From Rhabdophis nuchalis (Eukaryota > Chordata > Lepidosauria > Squamata > Natricidae), in contig CM077643.1 of NCBI GenBank assembly GCA_039707465.1, forward strand, positions 381,796,419 through 381,860,418: DNA of 64,000 nucleotides. Reading direction: 5' to 3'. Of the stretch, positions 19,722-31,340 are shown one piece after another. A program made the position numbers and the translations under genes. The notes beneath the pieces are model-generated. The model made no database searches and had not been told where the DNA came from. It saw only the letters and a program-made list of their open reading frames with translations. The number at the start of each line of letters is the position of its first letter. Within the stretch, counting starts at the first letter, position 1.

Positions 19722-20189
19722 GTTTAAGCTATTGTATTATACAATGAGACAGCAAGCTGGCTGGGTGATTCTGGGAGTTGAAGTCCACCAGGCTTAAAAC
19801 TCCTGGCATATAGCGTAGCATTTCAAATCAGTCCAATCACCTATGGTGTTTCAACACTATAGTTAGAGCACAGGCTAGCACCACGTGGGAGACCAGCGAG
19901 GTTGTGTTCATGCAAAATAATTTATAAAATAGTTTATAATACCATATTGTCCGAATGCAACGGTTAGGGTTAACGATCATGGTTTAATAGGGTTGTATTA
20001 ACACTGCAACAGAAAACCTTACAATGACTTCACCAAACAATCTTTATTAAGAAGCTTAATAACAGGACGGTGTTAGGAGGCACTAAATTCTGCCAACGTC
20101 CCATAGAGCCGCTGCCAATAAAAGCCACGAACTACGCAGCTTCCGTCACCGTTCAATTCAGACGCTTTGGATTCCGCACCCACCCTATA

Positions 20190-20660
20190 AGGCGCTCCCA
20201 TTGGCGGAAAGGTGGGGTGACGTAACAACAGAGTTCATCAAACAGATTAAACGGAGCGTGTGACGTACTTTTCCCCGTATCGGCCTTTGCCCCACCTACC
20301 AGCTCTTGAATTGGCCGAGGTTCCCGTCTGTCTGCAGACCAGGCTCTCCTCCCCCCCTCCCTGCTCTTACCGGAAACGAAACCTCATTGGCCGCTTCGCA
20401 CATGCGCCGTGGTCATTCCACGCGTTGGGACACACCGTCCCTTTGCCTTTATCCCTTGCTTTCGCTTTGTTAGTGGCTGCATGTCACGTCCATCAACAGC
20501 TGACCAATAGCTGACTACGCCCCGCCTTTCGGCCGGGCTGGAAGAATTTTCCAATGAGCTTCCTTTCTGGGTTACCGGTTGGTTTTGCTTAAGGAGGTCG
20601 GGTAACTCAAGATGGCAGAGGTCGCGGGCGAGCGAGTCGTCGTCGGCTTTTAAAGGCGCT
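20190..20660 (+). promoter_or_regulatory. DNAJC30: DNAJC30 promoter with CCAAT boxes and NRF1-like site
   Basis: This is a GC-richer stretch with five CCAAT/ATTGG boxes (near 20200, 20310, 20386, 20504 and 20550), an ACCGGAAAC ETS-like site (near 20370), an NRF1-like CGCACATGCGCC at 20397-20408, and AAGATGGCAG, a YY1-like word, at 20609-20618. There is no TATA box. NRF1, ETS and YY1 sites are typical of nuclear genes for mitochondrial proteins, which fits DNAJC30. Confidence 0.65.
20612..20653 (+). other. Upstream ORF in the DNAJC30 leader
   Basis: An ATG within the AAGATGGC word starts a 13-codon frame (MAEVAGERVVVGF) that stops at TAA 20651-20653, 11 bp before the DNAJC30 start and in a different frame. 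Whether it is translated depends on where transcription starts. If YY1 places the start site here, the ATG may lie at the very 5' end of the mRNA. Confidence 0.5.
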
Positions 20661-20664
20661 GCCT

Positions 20665-21393
20665 ATGGCCCTGGCAAGGTCGCAGCGCCAGTCCAGGGCC
20701 TCCTCTGTGCTCGCCTCAGATCTCCTCTGGCCCTCCTATGGAGCCGGTCTTAGGCCCAAAGCAGCGCTGCCCATCCTTGTGTTTCCCGTCGCCTTTCGTG
20801 GGCGCTCAGGTCCTGGCCAGGGGAATGGCAGGGAAGGGGAAGGAGGAGGAAACGTTTGGCACCGTCCTCGCCGGAAGGACCTGTACGAATTGCTGGGTGT
20901 GCAAAGCAACGCCACCCAGGCCCAAATTAAGACCGCTTACTACAGACAGTCCTTCCTCTACCACCCGGATCGCAATGCGGGCAGCGTGGAGGCGGCCGAT
21001 CGCTTCATCCACATTACTCAGGCCTACCAGGTGCTGGGCAGCCTCAGCCTGCGCAAGAAGTACGACCGTGGCCTCCTCACCCAGAAGGACATTGCCAACG
21101 CCAAGAAGCCCCCTGGCAAAAGTAAAGCAGCAGCTTCTGCCGCTCAGACAGTGCCCAAGAAGAAGCCGGTTTACACCTCTGGCCACCCTTCAGGCAAGCC
21201 CATCTTCAACTTCGATGAATTCTACCGAGCCCATTATGGCGAGCAGTTGGAACGGGAGCGCCTGGCACGGCTAAAGCAGCAAGAAATGCAGAAGCGCAAA
21301 GAGGCCGCAGAGGAGGACAAGTACAGATTTGTTGAGAGTTTTCTCCTCATGCTGTTTTTATCGGGCATCATGATCCTATTCAGATACCAGTGA
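20665..21393 (+). CDS. DNAJC30: DNAJC30, mitochondrial J-domain protein
   Basis: A single-exon gene of 242 codons (human about 226). DNAJC30 is a mitochondrial inner-membrane J-protein reported to associate with ATP synthase and to help exchange complex I subunits. An Arg-rich, acid-poor N-terminus (residues 1-65) looks like a mitochondrial targeting sequence. The J domain runs from residue 71 to about 137, with DLYELLGVQSNATQAQIKTA, the HPD motif at residues 100-102, and AYQVLGSLSLRKKYDR. A Lys/Pro linker, the FNFDEFYRAHYGEQLERERL segment and a C-terminal membrane helix (about 223-240) follow. The first ATG of the frame is chosen because the targeting sequence begins there. The intronless structure agrees with the human gene. 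Confidence 0.95.
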   Translation: MALARSQRQSRASSVLASDLLWPSYGAGLRPKAALPILVFPVAFRGRSGPGQGNGREGEGGGNVWHRPRRKDLYELLGVQSNATQAQIKTAYYRQSFLYHPDRNAGSVEAADRFIHITQAYQVLGSLSLRKKYDRGLLTQKDIANAKKPPGKSKAAASAAQTVPKKKPVYTSGHPSGKPIFNFDEFYRAHYGEQLERERLARLKQQEMQKRKEAAEEDKYRFVESFLLMLFLSGIMILFRYQ

Positions 21394-22595
21394 AAAGAAG
21401 AGAGGAGAAAGTTGTGCTGACCTTATATGCTGACCTCTTGGGGAAGCTTTGGAAGCCGGCGAAACAGAAAAACAAACAGTGGCAAGGCGTTTTGTGAACT
21501 TTGTGCTGCAGGGCACTCAGCAGCTTTCGGGTTACACCAGCAGCCTCTTGGGGAAGCTTCATCTAGCGCCCAAAGGACTATACAGTTTTAGAAAGATTGA
21601 AACAGACATAGTTTTATAGAATTAATTGCCCATGCTTAACAACCCCGGAACATAAGTGCTTGCCCATGCAAAATATTATGGCCAGATGCCACTTCTAATT
21701 GCATGAAATTCTTCCTTTGAGTCAAGAGGAGAAGGATTTGAGGGGAGGGGCTTCCTTTCCTTTTCACAGGGGTTGAAAACATTGCTGGTTTTGCACAGGC
21801 ATATTTATAAAATTGTTGAGACTTGTCCTGGATTTGGGCCCAAGGCTGCTGCAGAATGTTTTGTACAGAAAGAAATTGGAATGTTATGAACAAATGTTTC
21901 ATTTTTGTTAAAGCATTCAAATAGAGGGACAGTTTCTGGACAGTTTGACTTCTGTTACTGAGAGCCAATCATGTCTTTATCCTAAATATAATTTAATTGG
22001 ATAAACTGACCACTGTGGGCTTTTTGCAGATTGTATCGTATAGCTGTACTGTGGTTTCCTTATGTCTACCAAACGTTCAAGCCACACAAACATTCGTTTA
22101 TATACACACACTTTGTTTTAAAACCTCAGAAGCACAAAGATTGATGATACATGTTATTGAGCTATCTTTAACCATGACATATTTTACATTCACATTGGGG
22201 ATGACTTAGAATAGTGTCAAAATGTGCTTTTTAATTGAAGATTGTGTTCTCTGCAGTAATCTTTCCAGGGTTTCGCCCATCCCTTCTAAAATTGCATTTA
22301 CACAGTATTGTTTAAACTATTTTATTTATCATGTTTCTTAATTGACCCCACCCAAACAATTGTGTAATTGAATTCTCCCATTTTCACACACTGTATTAAA
22401 CCATTAACAAATCAAACAATGGGATTGCATAATACATCCCAGAAACCAGAATATAAACACAAGCCAAATTTAGTATATTGTACAAATACATCTAGTTTTT
22501 GTAAGCACATCTTCTCTTGCAGCCTTAGTCCTTCATAGGTGTAAACCTTATTTTTCCTTCATGAAAGTATGATTTTCATTTTTAATCTCCTAAAC
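21394..22595 (+). other. DNAJC30 3' flank, no gene seen
   Basis: Probably 3' UTR followed by intergenic DNA. ATTAAA occurs near 22394 and could be a poly(A) signal, but no unambiguous signal with a GT-rich downstream element was found. A 27-bp direct repeat (CTTGGGGAAGCTT... at about 21436 and 21545) lies in the proximal part. Confidence 0.4.
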
Positions 22596-22912
22596 CAGGG
22601 GTCCCCAACCTTTTTTGCACCAGGGACCGGTTTCATTTTAAAGAAAATTCTGTGGACCGGCCGGTGTAGAGGGGGAGCAGGGGGGAGGGGAAACAGGCGG
22701 CGCATGCACACGCGGGGTGGTGCTGAGTCGGCTCACTCGCCCCTCTAGGGCCCCCAACGGCGTGAGCGGCCGTACCTGCGCTTTCCTGCCCCTGGTGCGT
22801 GCTCTGCCCAGGGGGCTGTCCCGTCCTCCCTCCTCCTCTCTGGCCCTGCGGCCCGGTTTCTATCAAGCCACGGACCGGCACCGGTCCGCGGACTGGGGGT
22901 TGGGGACCCCTG
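22596..22912. mobile_element. hAT MITE, CAGGGGTCCCCAACC family
   Basis: A 317-bp element with termini CAGGGGTCCCCAACC / GGTTGGGGACCCCTG and inner ACCGGTTTCATTTT and GCACCGGTCCGCGG words. The 8-bp duplications are identical (tcctaaac at 22588-22595 and 22913-22920). The interior is GC-rich and non-coding. Confidence 0.88.
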
Positions 22913-22920
22913 TCCTAAAC

Positions 22921-25139
22921 TGTCGGCTGTCTGCTCCTCGTCTGGATGTCAGTGAAAAGAGTGCCTGCCCTTTTTCAGTTTTTAGCCAATGACCCCTCCC
23001 CTATAGCAATTCTCCTTTGTTTTCAAAAACTGGAATGTTGTTCCTAAACAGTACTATAGAGGGAGTCCTAGTACTGTACTGATCTACAACTGCTAGTGAA
23101 ATCATTTAGATTCATAAGCTAGAGTGCTTTGTTCTTGAACTAGCTGGGTTTAAGAAGAATGAATCCCCATATATGGATAGTGAGAGGAAATAAGTTCCTT
23201 GTGATTGATGACTGTCATAAAAGCAGCCATCAATCTCAAACTAGGAAAAAAGAGTCCCGTTCTCTTGGATATGAAGAAACACCAGACTAGGAGTGATATA
23301 TATTTTTATCTTCTGTGTACTTTGTAAATTAGCTTAATTTATTTGAACTGCCTTCTGCAGGTAGATTTCCATTAGATGCCAATTTTGGACACACTTCAGA
23401 TTGTTGTTCCTGTTCATCCCTAGGATGTTTTAAGGATCACTTTCAAGTAAAGTCCCTTGGAAGATACAGGATCCAGTTTTGGCATTGTAGTAACTGATGT
23501 AATAGTGGAGGAAAAAAGCACTCTGAAGCAGTATTGCACAGGAGTATATGATAAATCATAAATCAGCGAATAGCATTTTGACTTGTCATATAACCAGCCT
23601 TCCACGTTTAGGGGCACTTTTCTAAAAGTGTACACACTTCATAGCTGAGCACCAAGCCCTGTGCTAAATGAAGCATCGGCACAGAGACTATAAGATGCCC
23701 ATAATGAAAGCTTCCGAGCTTTTTTAGTGTTGTCCATCCCCCGCCCCCTGAGATGATAATACCATTTCATCTGAGAGCTGCTGTAAGATTTCCTGCAGTA
23801 TGACAGCACGCTGAAATACCCCTGCTAGGATCTCCCAGGCATTCTGTGCAACATTTCAAGGAATTCTACAACGCCCCCCCCCCTCCACCCTCCCTCCCTA
23901 CCAATCTTGCATTGTGTGGCTTAGGTTCAGGTGGAACTGCATGGTGGTCGCTAGGGCTTTCTGGAGAAGCTTGCAGAATCTCTGTTGCCTTGCCTTCACA
24001 AGCGTATCTGGATGCTGCTGTTGCCAAGGCAACGGGTGGCCCATCAGCAAGTTGGAGAGCCTGGCTGGCCCTCTCCACCAATAGCAGAGCCTGACTGGCA
24101 TCCCAGAGACAGCGGCTGCTGCCTGTAACCAAGGGCTACCCATTGGCAAATGGGAAGCAGATCTTTCTTTCTCTTGCTCAACCTAAGCAGAGAGAGGGCT
24201 AAGATGACTCCCCTCCCCTTCTCTCCATCAGCAGTTTCTGAGCAGCCAGTACACGAGCAAAATAACCTGTCCCTTGAGATTTCTGTGAGGATGGGGATCC
24301 AGCCAACTTTTACCAGCTACAATTTGAACAAGCTGTGCTTGATTTCTAATGTGGGAGAGCCCAGGAACTCAAAGCAAGGCTGAACTTTGGTTCTATTCTT
24401 CATTTGAATGGACTTGTGGGAACAGCCTGAATTAAAGGACTGAAGTTTATGTCTGGTGTGTTATCAAGGCTTTCACAATAGAGACGTTGTGATCTGTGAG
24501 ATACCCTGGTGTTACTTTGAACCTAGATATGTGTTGGTGCAAGCCATTCTTACCATGACGTCACATGGCAAGAATGAACAATACTACTGTCATATATCTA
24601 GAATAGTCCATGAACCATCCTTGACATCTCAAGTGCTTTCAAATCTGCCCCTTAGGAAATTGACTCTGAAACATGTATTCTGTAATCACCCTAATTGCTT
24701 GAATTCAGATGTGTGACATTTCTGCCAAATAGCCAAAAGAAGACACCTACCTCAACGGCAAATGTGTAAATTTGTTAAGACCTGATATGAAACTTTAGAA
24801 TTTGGCTTTGGAGTTTGATCAGGTCGTTGGGAGGGGCATCTTTTACATCAGTTGTCTCTAGCCCTGGCAACTTTCAGTTGTGTTGACTGGCAACCGGTTT
24901 ATTTGGTATCACAAGTACTTCTAATTGTGGGAAAAATATAGTTTGCTGCCACTACCCTCAAAATGACAACCCCAACTATGCTGAGTTATTATGTTCTCTC
25001 TTATAAATTATTTTTATTGGCAGTGTAGTATCTTAGACATAGGAGTGGGAGTATTAACTATTGTGTCTCCTTTTCTCAGAGAACTGATTGTTTACAAACA
25101 AAATTTAATAATGCTGCATGAATAATTTACTAGATTTGT
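22921..25139. other. Intergenic DNA with an X-box palindrome
   Basis: No exon was recognised. Positions 24020-24033 read GTTGCCAAGGCAAC, a 6-2-6 inverted repeat matching the RFX X-box. It lies in a locally GC-rich stretch (about 23920-24160) that also has ACCAATAGCAG and CCATTGGC, like a small promoter or enhancer. The rest is AT-rich single-copy-like sequence. Confidence 0.45.
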
Positions 25140-25560
25140 TATAGCCAACCACTCCATTAAACTCTGGGCGGCTTACAAAATCCAAAGAACAATATAAACA
25201 AGCACATAAATAGATGATCTGGACTCAAACCACCGGATCAATAAATACAAAACTAATTTGTGGCCCCACCCATACATCAATGAACATAAACCCCTTGATG
25301 GGAAGAGAGTCAAGTCTTAAGGGTTTTCTGGAATGCCAGGGAAGTGGGCACCTTTCTTATCTCTGCAGGTTGTTATTCTAGAGTGGGGGCAGCGACAAAG
25401 AAAGCATATTTTCTTGGCCCCAGAAGTTTAGTGGTTTAATAGTAGATATCTAGAGTACACCTGCTCTGAATACCAGGTGGTCAGAAACAATTGGAGTATA
25501 ACCTCGGATAACCAGGCCATATATCATGTATAAATAATAAGGATGCCCAAACTACTATAA
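25140..25560 (-). mobile_element. Old LINE 3' fragment (L2-like)
   Basis: The minus-strand reading matches the layout of the L2 3' ends elsewhere: a word like GCCGCCCAGAGTTTAATGG near 25150-25172, then broken coding sequence with TCTAGAATAACAACC. It is strongly diverged, so the family is tentative. Confidence 0.45.
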
Positions 25561-26220
25561 TTTAGCAAGGATACTTTCTGCCTAAGGTGAGAATTCTGCA
25601 ATGATTTCCTCTGTTATCTTTTTTCCCCTTGGCGAGCTATGGTATTCTCAGCAGTCTTTTCGAACACCAATGTTTAAAAGCTTAAACATGTTTTCTATTA
25701 TGTTGCTTTGAAGTCCAACCTTCCTATTCTTGGAAAGGAAAGAAAGCCACTGACTGAATTACTCTGATCTTTACAGACAGAGATCATAGCACCTCAATAT
25801 TTTCCCCCCATCACCTTCACTGCTATCCTTACAGGTGCTAGTTCTTGACTTTCTATTGTGTTGATGATCCTAAGAACTTCAGTTTGATGTCTTCATTGTC
25901 ACTTTGAAAGTTGTTTGCTCTACTTGTCATTATTTTGCTCTACTTGTCATTATTTTGATCTTCCTTATATTTAAAACCTAGCCTCATTTTTTTGGCTGCT
26001 CCTGGACTTTCATTACTTGAGTTTGCAGATCCTTTGCACTTTCTGCTATCAGAGTAGTGCTATCAGCACAGCACAGATTATTGATGTTTGCTCCTACTGT
26101 TTTAAAACCACATCTTCCAATCCAGCCTCCCTCAATATATATTCAGCACAGAGATGGAATAAATAAGGATAGAGTATGCAGCCTTGTCTCATTCCTTTGC
26201 TGACCTCGAGCAAGTCATGT

Positions 26221-26666
26221 TCAGCAAGTTATATGCGAGACCGTCTCCTGCCCCATACATCCCTTCGACTGATCCGCTCCCACAGAGGGCCTTCTCAGGG
26301 TGCCGTCGGCCGGACAATGCCGACTGGCGACACCCAGGGGAAGGGCCTTCTCTGTGGCGGGCCCTGCCCTTTGGAACGACCTACCCCCTGAACTTCACAC
26401 CATCTCCGACCTCCGCCTCTTCCGCCAGTGTCTAAAGACACATTTCTTTCATCAAGCCGGCCTAGCGTAACCTCCGCTGTGACTATTTTAGATAGTTTAA
26501 AAAATGTTGGGGATTTTAATTTGGTTTTAGCGCAGGACGGATATTTAATAAGTTTTTAAATTTTTTATTTGATTTTGTATGTATTTTTTAAATTCCTGTG
26601 CACCGCCCTGGGTCCTTTTGGAGAAGGGCGGGGTATAAATCTAATAAAATAAATAAAATAAATAAA
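26221..26666 (+). mobile_element. L2 LINE 3' fragment nested in BovB
   Basis: The end of the L2 coding region (frameshifted) and the 3' UTR with CACCGCCCTGGGTCC and an AATAAAATAAATAA tail. The 8-mer tcatgttc occurs on both sides (26213-26220 and 26667-26674) and is the likely target duplication. Confidence 0.8.
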
Positions 26667-26683
26667 TCATGTTCCATCTAGAC

Positions 26684-26844
26684 CAGGGGTCCCCAACTCC
26701 TGGGCCATCGACCGGCACTGGTTCACAGCATGGGCCACACAAACAAGTGAAGCCCCATCTGTGAGATGCAGGCAGCAGATGAAACTAAGCCCTCTCCGGA
26801 CCGAGGAAAAATCTCACTCCACTAAACCGGTGCCCAAAAGACTG
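26684..26844. mobile_element. hAT MITE, CAGGGGTCCCCAAC family, degraded
   Basis: It begins CAGGGGTCCCCAACTCC and contains GACCGGCACTGG; the right end is decayed. The flanking 8-mers atctagac (26676-26683) and atctagat (26845-26852) differ by one base. Confidence 0.65.
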
Positions 26845-27374
26845 ATCTAGATCATGGCTTCCTGTTCTTTGTACAGTTTCACATGAAGAACTAATTAGGT
26901 GTTCTAGATTCCCCTAAACATCCCAGAGTTTGACATAGTTGACATAACTGAGGGCTGTTTTATAACCAATTAAACACACATTGATTTCTTGTTAGTATTG
27001 TTTAACTTTCCCAATTATTCAGCATGCATCAGCAATAATGTTTCTTGTTCTTAGTCTTTTCTAAAACCACACTGAACACGTAATATCCCCCTTTCCATGT
27101 AGGGCTCTAATCTCTGTCGGATTAATTTAGGATTATTTTTCTAGCATGTGACATTAAGGATGTCATACAATACTTGCACACTCACATAATACTTTTCAGA
27201 CTCCTTTCTTTGGTGTTGGTATGTAAACTGACTGTTTCTAATCTGTTAGCCACATGGTGGTTCTCCGGATTTGCTGGCATACCTCAGTTATAGCTTTTAC
27301 TGACTCTTCCATTGTTTGCCACATTTTTGTAGATATTCCACCAATTCCTGTAGACTTCTGATTTGATAATGAAG

Positions 27375-27636
27375 CCACCAGAGGGCCTCCGGGGGTGGTG
27401 GTGAGGGGGGAGGCTGTTTTTGCCCTCCCCAGGTTCCTAGAAAGCCTCTGGGGCCTGGGGGTGGTGAAAAACGGGTCCATCATATGCCAAAAGCGGGGGG
27501 AGGGGGAGGGTCATGCGCGCATAAATGTGTGTGTGTGTGCATGTATAGAATTATGGGTGGGGGCACACCCGCATACAACCCCCCCTGCGCTCTCCCCGTT
27601 TTTGGCACACGATAGGAAAAAGGTTAGCCATCACTG
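27375..27636. mobile_element. hAT-like element, GATGGC family, right part
   Basis: It ends AAAAAGGTTAGCCATCACTG and contains CCCGTTTTTGGCACACGAT. These are shared with the complete element at 30852-31340. The left end could not be placed. Confidence 0.55.
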
Positions 27637-27802
27637 CTCTATATCTTACACATTCTATCGATTATTTGAACTTGACCATACAATTCATCAACGTACTTTT
27701 GGTCTGCATCAATTGTTGGAACATAAACCAAGACTATGGAAAACCCTTGAATATAGTTTTTAATTCATATTATTCGGTCACTGACTGCATTTTATCCAAG
27801 TG

Positions 27803-28048
27803 CAGTGGAACCTCCGGTCACGACCGTAATCTGTTCCAGGACTTCACCCAATTTGGTTGTAACTGGAAACAAGACTGACTGCCCATGCACGCACACACAC
27901 AAAAGGCACAGAAGGGGAAATCGCTGCAGCTGTGATTGATCGCCACCCAAGGATGTGTTCATGAACAGAGTGAAACATTTAGTGGATTTTTTGGACGACA
28001 CCTGATTTGGATCATGGTCAGAAGCGTTCGTGACCCGAGGTTCCACTG
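27803..28048. mobile_element. Tigger/pogo-like MITE
   Basis: Termini CAGTGGAACCTCCGGTC / GACCCGAGGTTCCACTG, followed on the right by TA. TA duplication and CAGTGGAACCTC termini are typical of Tigger-type mariner elements. Non-coding. Confidence 0.7.
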
Positions 28049-28094
28049 TACTGTTGTTGCTGTATTTTTCCTGACTGTGAAATCAACCGGAACG

Positions 28095-28932
28095 GGCTCG
28101 CAACTTAGGCGTCCTCCTGGACTCTCGGTTGTCCTTGTATGACCATGTGACAGCCGTGGCCAGGGGGGCCTTCTATCAGGTTTACCTGATACGCCAGTTG
28201 CAGCCTTTTCTAGATCATGACGCCCTACGCACGGTCACTCAAGCCCTCATTTCCCGCCTGGACTACTGTAATGCTCTCTATATGGGGCTCCCCTTGAGGT
28301 GCACCCGGAGGCTCCAGCTAGTACAGAATGTGGCCGCGGGGGGGGGGATTATGGGAGTGTCTCGATACTCCCATGTAACACCTCTCCTGCGCGAGCTGCA
28401 CTGGCTGCCTGTGGCTTTTCGGGTGCGCTTCAAGGTGCTAGTAACCATCTTCAAAGCGCTCCATGGCTTGGGACCTGGCTACTTGCGGGACCGCCTCCTA
28501 CCACATACCTCCCTCCGACCTGTTCGCTCCCACAGAGAGGGCCTCCTCAGGGTGCTGTCTGCTGGATAATTCCGGCTGGCGAGCCCCAGGGGGAGAGCCC
28601 TCTCTGTGGCAGGCCCTGCCCTCTGGAACGACCTGCCCCCCCGACCTTCGTACCATCACAGACCTACTCCTCTTCCGCCGGACCTTAAAAACATATCTAT
28701 TTCATGCGGCTGGCCTAGCATAGTTTTTAACAATATAGTCCCAATTTTATAACAATTTTATAATTTTTATTTGCTTTTAACCATAAGTTTTTAGCACAGA
28801 CTTAGTATTTAATCTATTTTTAATTTTTATATTGTCATTGTGTTTTACCACTTTTTATTCCTCTGTGCACCGCCCTGAGTCCTTCGGGAGATATGGCGGT
28901 ATATAAATGTAAATAATAAAATAAATAAATTA
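28095..28932 (+). mobile_element. L2 LINE 3' part
   Basis: The frame 28129-28569 encodes the L2 C-terminal region (DYCNALYMGLPLRCTRRLQL, LLRELHWLPVAFRVRFKVL), with a frame shift near 28560. The 3' UTR ends CACCGCCCTGAGTCC and an ATAAATAAAT tail. It is 5'-truncated at GCAACTTAGGCGTCCTCC. Confidence 0.85.
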
Positions 28933-30296
28933 AATAAATAAATAAACCTTGTTTCTTCTGTGATTTTTATGTCAGTGTTCAATCCACTCTATTTTAATTT
29001 GTTAATGGCTCGCAAGTTACTGTTTACTCAAGTCGTTTAATCTTTTACTGTATTGAACTTTCCATATTCCCTTTGTAATTCTGTCTTTGCAGGTTTGGAT
29101 TTTCCTTTTCTGCATGGCAACTCAGCAAGTAAGAGATCTGGAAATCTTTCATCTAGCTGTATCATAAACACCATTAGTACTGCAAAACACTCTCAACTCT
29201 TCCCTTCCTTCTTCCCTTCCTTCCTTCCCTCCCTCCCTGCCATTTTAAAGGTTACCCCATTCTAAACAATTTTGGGAAGCTTACATATTAAAAGTCATGA
29301 ACAACAACAAAAGAAAAAAGTGTGTGTCCTGACTAACACAGTATAACACCCCCAAAACCAACCGGCTCACCAATCATCTTAACCCCTAAACCCAGGTTTT
29401 CAGGAAAGGAATTTTCAGGAAGTTTGGAGAAATTGCTATTTAACCAGGTTGTTTCAAAGATATTTTAATGGAAAACTCCATGGTACATGAATCACCAATA
29501 GTAAAAGTGGGAAGCTCAGAGTCCTTTTGCATTAGAGTGATTTATAAGCCCCAGTAAATGAATAAATAATAAATAAAACCTCTTTCTACTAGCAAATAAA
29601 GCGAAATACAACCTGGAACATAATCTTGAATGTGGGATGGATCTCCTTTCAAGAGTCTTCCCTAAAATTACTTGGGACTCTTAAGAAATAAGGTCTCTAT
29701 GGCTTCTGCCTTTATCGGTGTTTTCTTCTTATTGCTGTTCGTTTGTGGTTATATACAGTGGTTGTTAATTAAATGTACATTTTATGTTTTATTAGTAGCA
29801 ATATTCAAAATACTTCCTCCCCGCTTTCAAAAATGTCGCTGTTTATCCGACTTGTAGCACCTTGCCAATATTTTGTCTGGTGCTTCCCCTAAACAGCATG
29901 ACTGGCCGTGCCAAGGGAACTCTCTGCCAGCTGCTCCCATTCTATGCGCATGAGCCTTTGGCAATGCAGATTTCTGTGAGATTGAACATTCCCTGTCCAT
30001 TTATCCTGGAGGGCTCCAAGCTGCTGGCCCAAGTCCTTCCAACTGATCCCAGCCTGTGTGGAATTAATACTGAGCTTAAAAATGCAAGCATCAGCTCCCT
30101 GGTGTGTTGGCTCCTGACCACCAAGGAAAAAGTGAGGCTAATGGAAAGCCACTGGAGTGGCGTGTTCAAGGACTGGAGCTGGGCCAGCAAGATCCACTTT
30201 CAAGTCTACCCACAACCTGGAGTGACTCTGGCCATATACACGTTCTGAGTCACAACTCACAGGACTGTTCTGAGGACAATATAAAGGGAATCTGTT
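28933..30296. other. Intergenic DNA, no gene seen
   Basis: There is a short (CCTT/CCCT) run at 29205-29240. No exon, RNA gene or recognisable repeat was found in the rest. Confidence 0.45.
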
Positions 30297-30304
30297 GTTT
30301 AGGC

Positions 30305-30394
30305 CAGGGGTCTCCAACCTTTGCAAAGCTGGCTAGAGAATTCTGGGAGCTGAAGTCCTTCAGACTTAAAAGTTGCAAAGGTTGGAGACCCCTG
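30305..30394. mobile_element. Hairpin hAT MITE, internally deleted
   Basis: Termini CAGGGGTCTCCAACC / GGTTGGAGACCCCTG; most of the left arm is missing. The 8-bp duplications are identical (gtttaggc at 30297-30304 and 30395-30402). Confidence 0.88.
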
Positions 30395-30851
30395 GTTTAG
30401 GCTCTCCAAGGAAAGAAATATAACACCTCCCCAATGACTGGGAATTTACTTAGGAAACTAATTGCTTCAAGGCAAATGTTCTCAGGTTACTGCTTTGATG
30501 GACATCAATGTCCTGATATTTCTTAGCTTCTAATTATTTTTTCCAATACTGTACTATCCTTTCCTGATCTAGAAGATCATCTTCCCTGACCTCCCACTTT
30601 CTTCAAACCCCCTTGTATAGTTGCTACTTCCTGGCTACAGAAAATAAAATCTTTAATCAGATTTGGTGAATATCTAGAAGATGCATTCTCAAAACATAGT
30701 AAGCTTAGTCCAGTCCTACCATTTCTTTCAGTTTCTCACAAATAGTTAGTCCTTGACTTACAACCATTCACTTAGTGACCAAAGTTACACCATATACTTT
30801 CTGCTTTAATATTTTTTCATATTTTTTTTAGATCTGATATATTTTCTATGC

Positions 30852-31340
30852 CAGTGATGGCTAACTTTTTCTGGATTGCGTGCCGAAAGCAAGGGAAGCA
30901 CAGAGGGATTGTGCGCGGGCGTGCCCACACCAATAATGCTGCGTGCGTTCCCTCCCCCCACTTTTGGCACACTTTTTTCACCCTCCCCAGGCTCCAGAGG
31001 TTTTCTAGGAGCTTGGGGAGGGCGAAAACAGCCTCCCCCCCCTTCCCCCCCGGAGGCCCTCCAAAGGCTTCAGGAGGCTTCCCTGAAGCCTCCAGAGGGC
31101 AAAAAATAGCCCTACAGGTAACCCGGAAGTTCGGGAACGGTGACTTACAGTTTGCCCATAGTCCTGGTTTTTGCCCTCCGGAGCCTTCAGGAGGCTTCCC
31201 TGAAGCTTCCAGAGGGCGAAAAACAGTCGGAAAAGAAGGCTGAAGTCAGCTGGCTAGCGCGTGCATTCACGCCTGCTGTGCCCTAACAAATGGCTCCGCG
31301 TGCCACCTGTGGCACGTGTGCCATAGATTTGCCATTACGG
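30852..31340. mobile_element. 489-bp hAT-like element, GATGGC family
   Basis: It begins CAGTGATGGCTAAC and ends TTTGCCATTACGG, with inner TTTTGGCACAC and GCACGTGTGCCATAG words. The flanks are ttctatgc (30844-30851) and ttatatgc (31341-31348), one mismatch. The interior has two copies of a segment with TTCAGGAGGCTTCCCTGAAG (near 31069 and 31187). Confidence 0.75.

Larger units (their letters stand above)
25900..27370 (-). mobile_element. BovB/RTE LINE, decayed and interrupted
   Basis: Read on the minus strand from 27370 leftwards, pieces of the RTE reverse transcriptase appear in order: SVYIPTPKKG after 27240, a piece with RALHGKG near 27100, VKLWDV near 26920, and after the insertions KGMRQGCIL and AEYILREAGLEDVV at about 26215-26100. 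Stops and frameshifts are frequent. It is interrupted by an L2 (26221-26666) and a hAT element (26684-26844). Confidence 0.65.

Noticed and set aside
20100..20640. BUD23 first exon on the minus strand opposite DNAJC30.
   Set aside because: The gene is head-to-head with DNAJC30 in human. No frame with the expected N-terminal ELFYDE-type motif and donor site was found on the minus strand here.
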